DNA from: Chloroflexota bacterium
Lineage (GTDB): Bacteria > Chloroflexota > Dehalococcoidia > UBA3495
Direction of reading: 5' to 3'
DNA: 5,915 bases
Assembly (NCBI GenBank): GCA_002707185.1
Contig: PAMF01000014.1
Location: 11,743-17,657, forward strand
Shown here piece by piece: positions 5,208-5,915 of the stretch (the stretch's first letter is position 1; each line of letters starts with the position of its first letter). The notes beneath the pieces are model-generated. The model was not told the origin of the DNA. It worked only from the letters and a program-made list of their open reading frames with translations, and made no database searches. The position numbers were made by a program, and so were the translations under genes.

Positions 5208-5915
5208 TCAATCATATCGCAGCGCATCTATAGGGTTCAGACGCGAAGCCCGTAGAGCCGGGTATATCCCGAAAAAAAGTCCGATCCCCGCAGAAACGGC
5301 GAGAGATAGGATTGTGATTCGACTACTGAACCCTGTTTCAAGTACACGATCTCCAAAGATCGGTTTCCCATCTAACATCAATATAAAGAAAAGACCGACT
5401 AAAACCCCTATGATCCCGCCCCCCAAGCTTAGTACAGTAGCTTCGGTTACAAATTGACCTAAAATATCTATCCGCTTGGCTCCCAAAGCTTTTCTAATGC
5501 CTATTTCCCTCGTACGTTCAGTAACTGAGACTAGCATAATATTCATAATCCCTATACCGCCAACCAAAAGTGATATGCCAGCGATGGCGCCCAAAAATAT
5601 CACAAAAATATTGGTTGTCTCTTTCAACGTTTCTATGGTTTCTTGCTGGTTTGTAATCGTAAAATCATCATTTCCCTCAATCCTATGACGTTGGCGCATC
5701 AACGTCGATATTTCTTGTATTGCTCTTTCCATCTCCACTGGTTCAGCTATTTGTACATTGATTGTCTGAACAGTAATCTCACCATTAACGCTCCTTTGAG
5801 AAGACAACCGATGGTACGAGGTAGTGATAGGAACCAACACTTGGTCATCTAAAAACCCAAATGACCCCGTAGAACCTTTACTTTCTAAGAGACCAACAAC
5901 CTGAAACGGTCTACC
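5208..5915 (-). CDS. ABC transporter permease, MacB/FtsX family, N-terminal part outside the window
   Basis: The frame is open from the right edge to a TGA at 5208-5210, giving 235 residues, the C-terminal part of a protein usually near 400 residues as a stand-alone permease. A GTG at 5840 is not the real start: the frame continues upstream with family-like sequence (RPFQVVGLLESKG). The first part is the end of the extracytoplasmic MacB-type domain. The FtsX domain follows: a membrane segment at about 103-129 (ISLLVGGIGIMNIMLV), the conserved cytoplasmic loop TERTREIGIRKALGAK (132-147), a second segment near 157-181, a third near 202-221, and the terminal YPALRASRLNPIDALRYD. Such permeases pair with a MacB/LolD-type ATPase and move peptides, lipoproteins or drugs mechanically across or out of the membrane; the substrate cannot be told. 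The ATPase and any HlyD-like adaptor would lie outside the window. The gene is convergent with the helicase. Confidence 0.93.
   Translation of the reverse strand, partial: GRPFQVVGLLESKGSTGSFGFLDDQVLVPITTSYHRLSSQRSVNGEITVQTINVQIAEPVEMERAIQEISTLMRQRHRIEGNDDFTITNQQETIETLKETTNIFVIFLGAIAGISLLVGGIGIMNIMLVSVTERTREIGIRKALGAKRIDILGQFVTEATVLSLGGGIIGVLVGLFFILMLDGKPIFGDRVLETGFSSRITILSLAVSAGIGLFFGIYPALRASRLNPIDALRYD

Noticed and set aside
5838..5840. GTG 5840 as the permease start
   Set aside because: The frame remains open to 5915 with MacB-like residues and the family is much longer, so the start lies outside the window.
5140..5852. Rightward open frames opposite the permease
   Set aside because: They are low-complexity antisense translations of a well-recognised membrane protein, with no ribosome sites or family features.

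Overview
The window is ordinary bacterial chromosome, gene-dense and of moderate GC content (mid-40s percent by eye). It holds four clear protein genes and one small broken or recoded gene. The order is: the 3' part of a DUF1015-family gene (+), a small frameshifted coiled-coil-like gene (-), a class V PLP-dependent aminotransferase (-), a PcrA/UvrD-type DNA helicase (+), and the 3' part of a MacB/FtsX-type ABC transporter permease (-). I see no tRNA, rRNA, CRISPR array, transposase or integrase. The wording of the helicase N-terminus and the mix of DUF1015, class V aminotransferase and MacB-type permease fit Chloroflexota, perhaps a Dehalococcoidia/SAR202-like lineage. That assignment is from memory of protein style and is only moderately secure.

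Positions 1-1599 form a convergent pair. The DUF1015 gene runs rightward and stops at 1149. The small leftward gene stops at 1146, so the two stop codons share the palindrome CTAG. The small gene starts at 1599 behind a Shine-Dalgarno sequence, 24 bases after the aminotransferase stop, and looks like the second gene of an aminotransferase operon. It cannot be read in one frame: two -1 shifts are needed. The second shift falls exactly on an in-phase A AAA AAG heptamer, the slippery sequence used by E. coli dnaX, so either programmed frameshifting or plain decay could explain it.

Positions 2740-2916 are a divergent control region between the aminotransferase and the helicase. Each direction has an extended -10 element with the same core, ATGCTATAATC. 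The helicase -10 ends seven bases before its ATG, so its message is probably leaderless. Several short palindromes and two similar TGACAG-type sites lie between and around these promoters and may be operators.

Positions 2917-5127 encode a complete SF1A helicase with all motifs and the C-terminal Tudor-like domain. An 80-base AT-rich intergenic region with inverted repeats separates it from the convergent permease gene, which runs off the right edge.

The DUF1015 and aminotransferase genes plausibly belong to serine/glycine-linked amino acid metabolism. The helicase serves DNA repair and the permease serves export or envelope functions. I found no convincing new multi-gene system; the most interesting item is the possible recoding site in the small gene.
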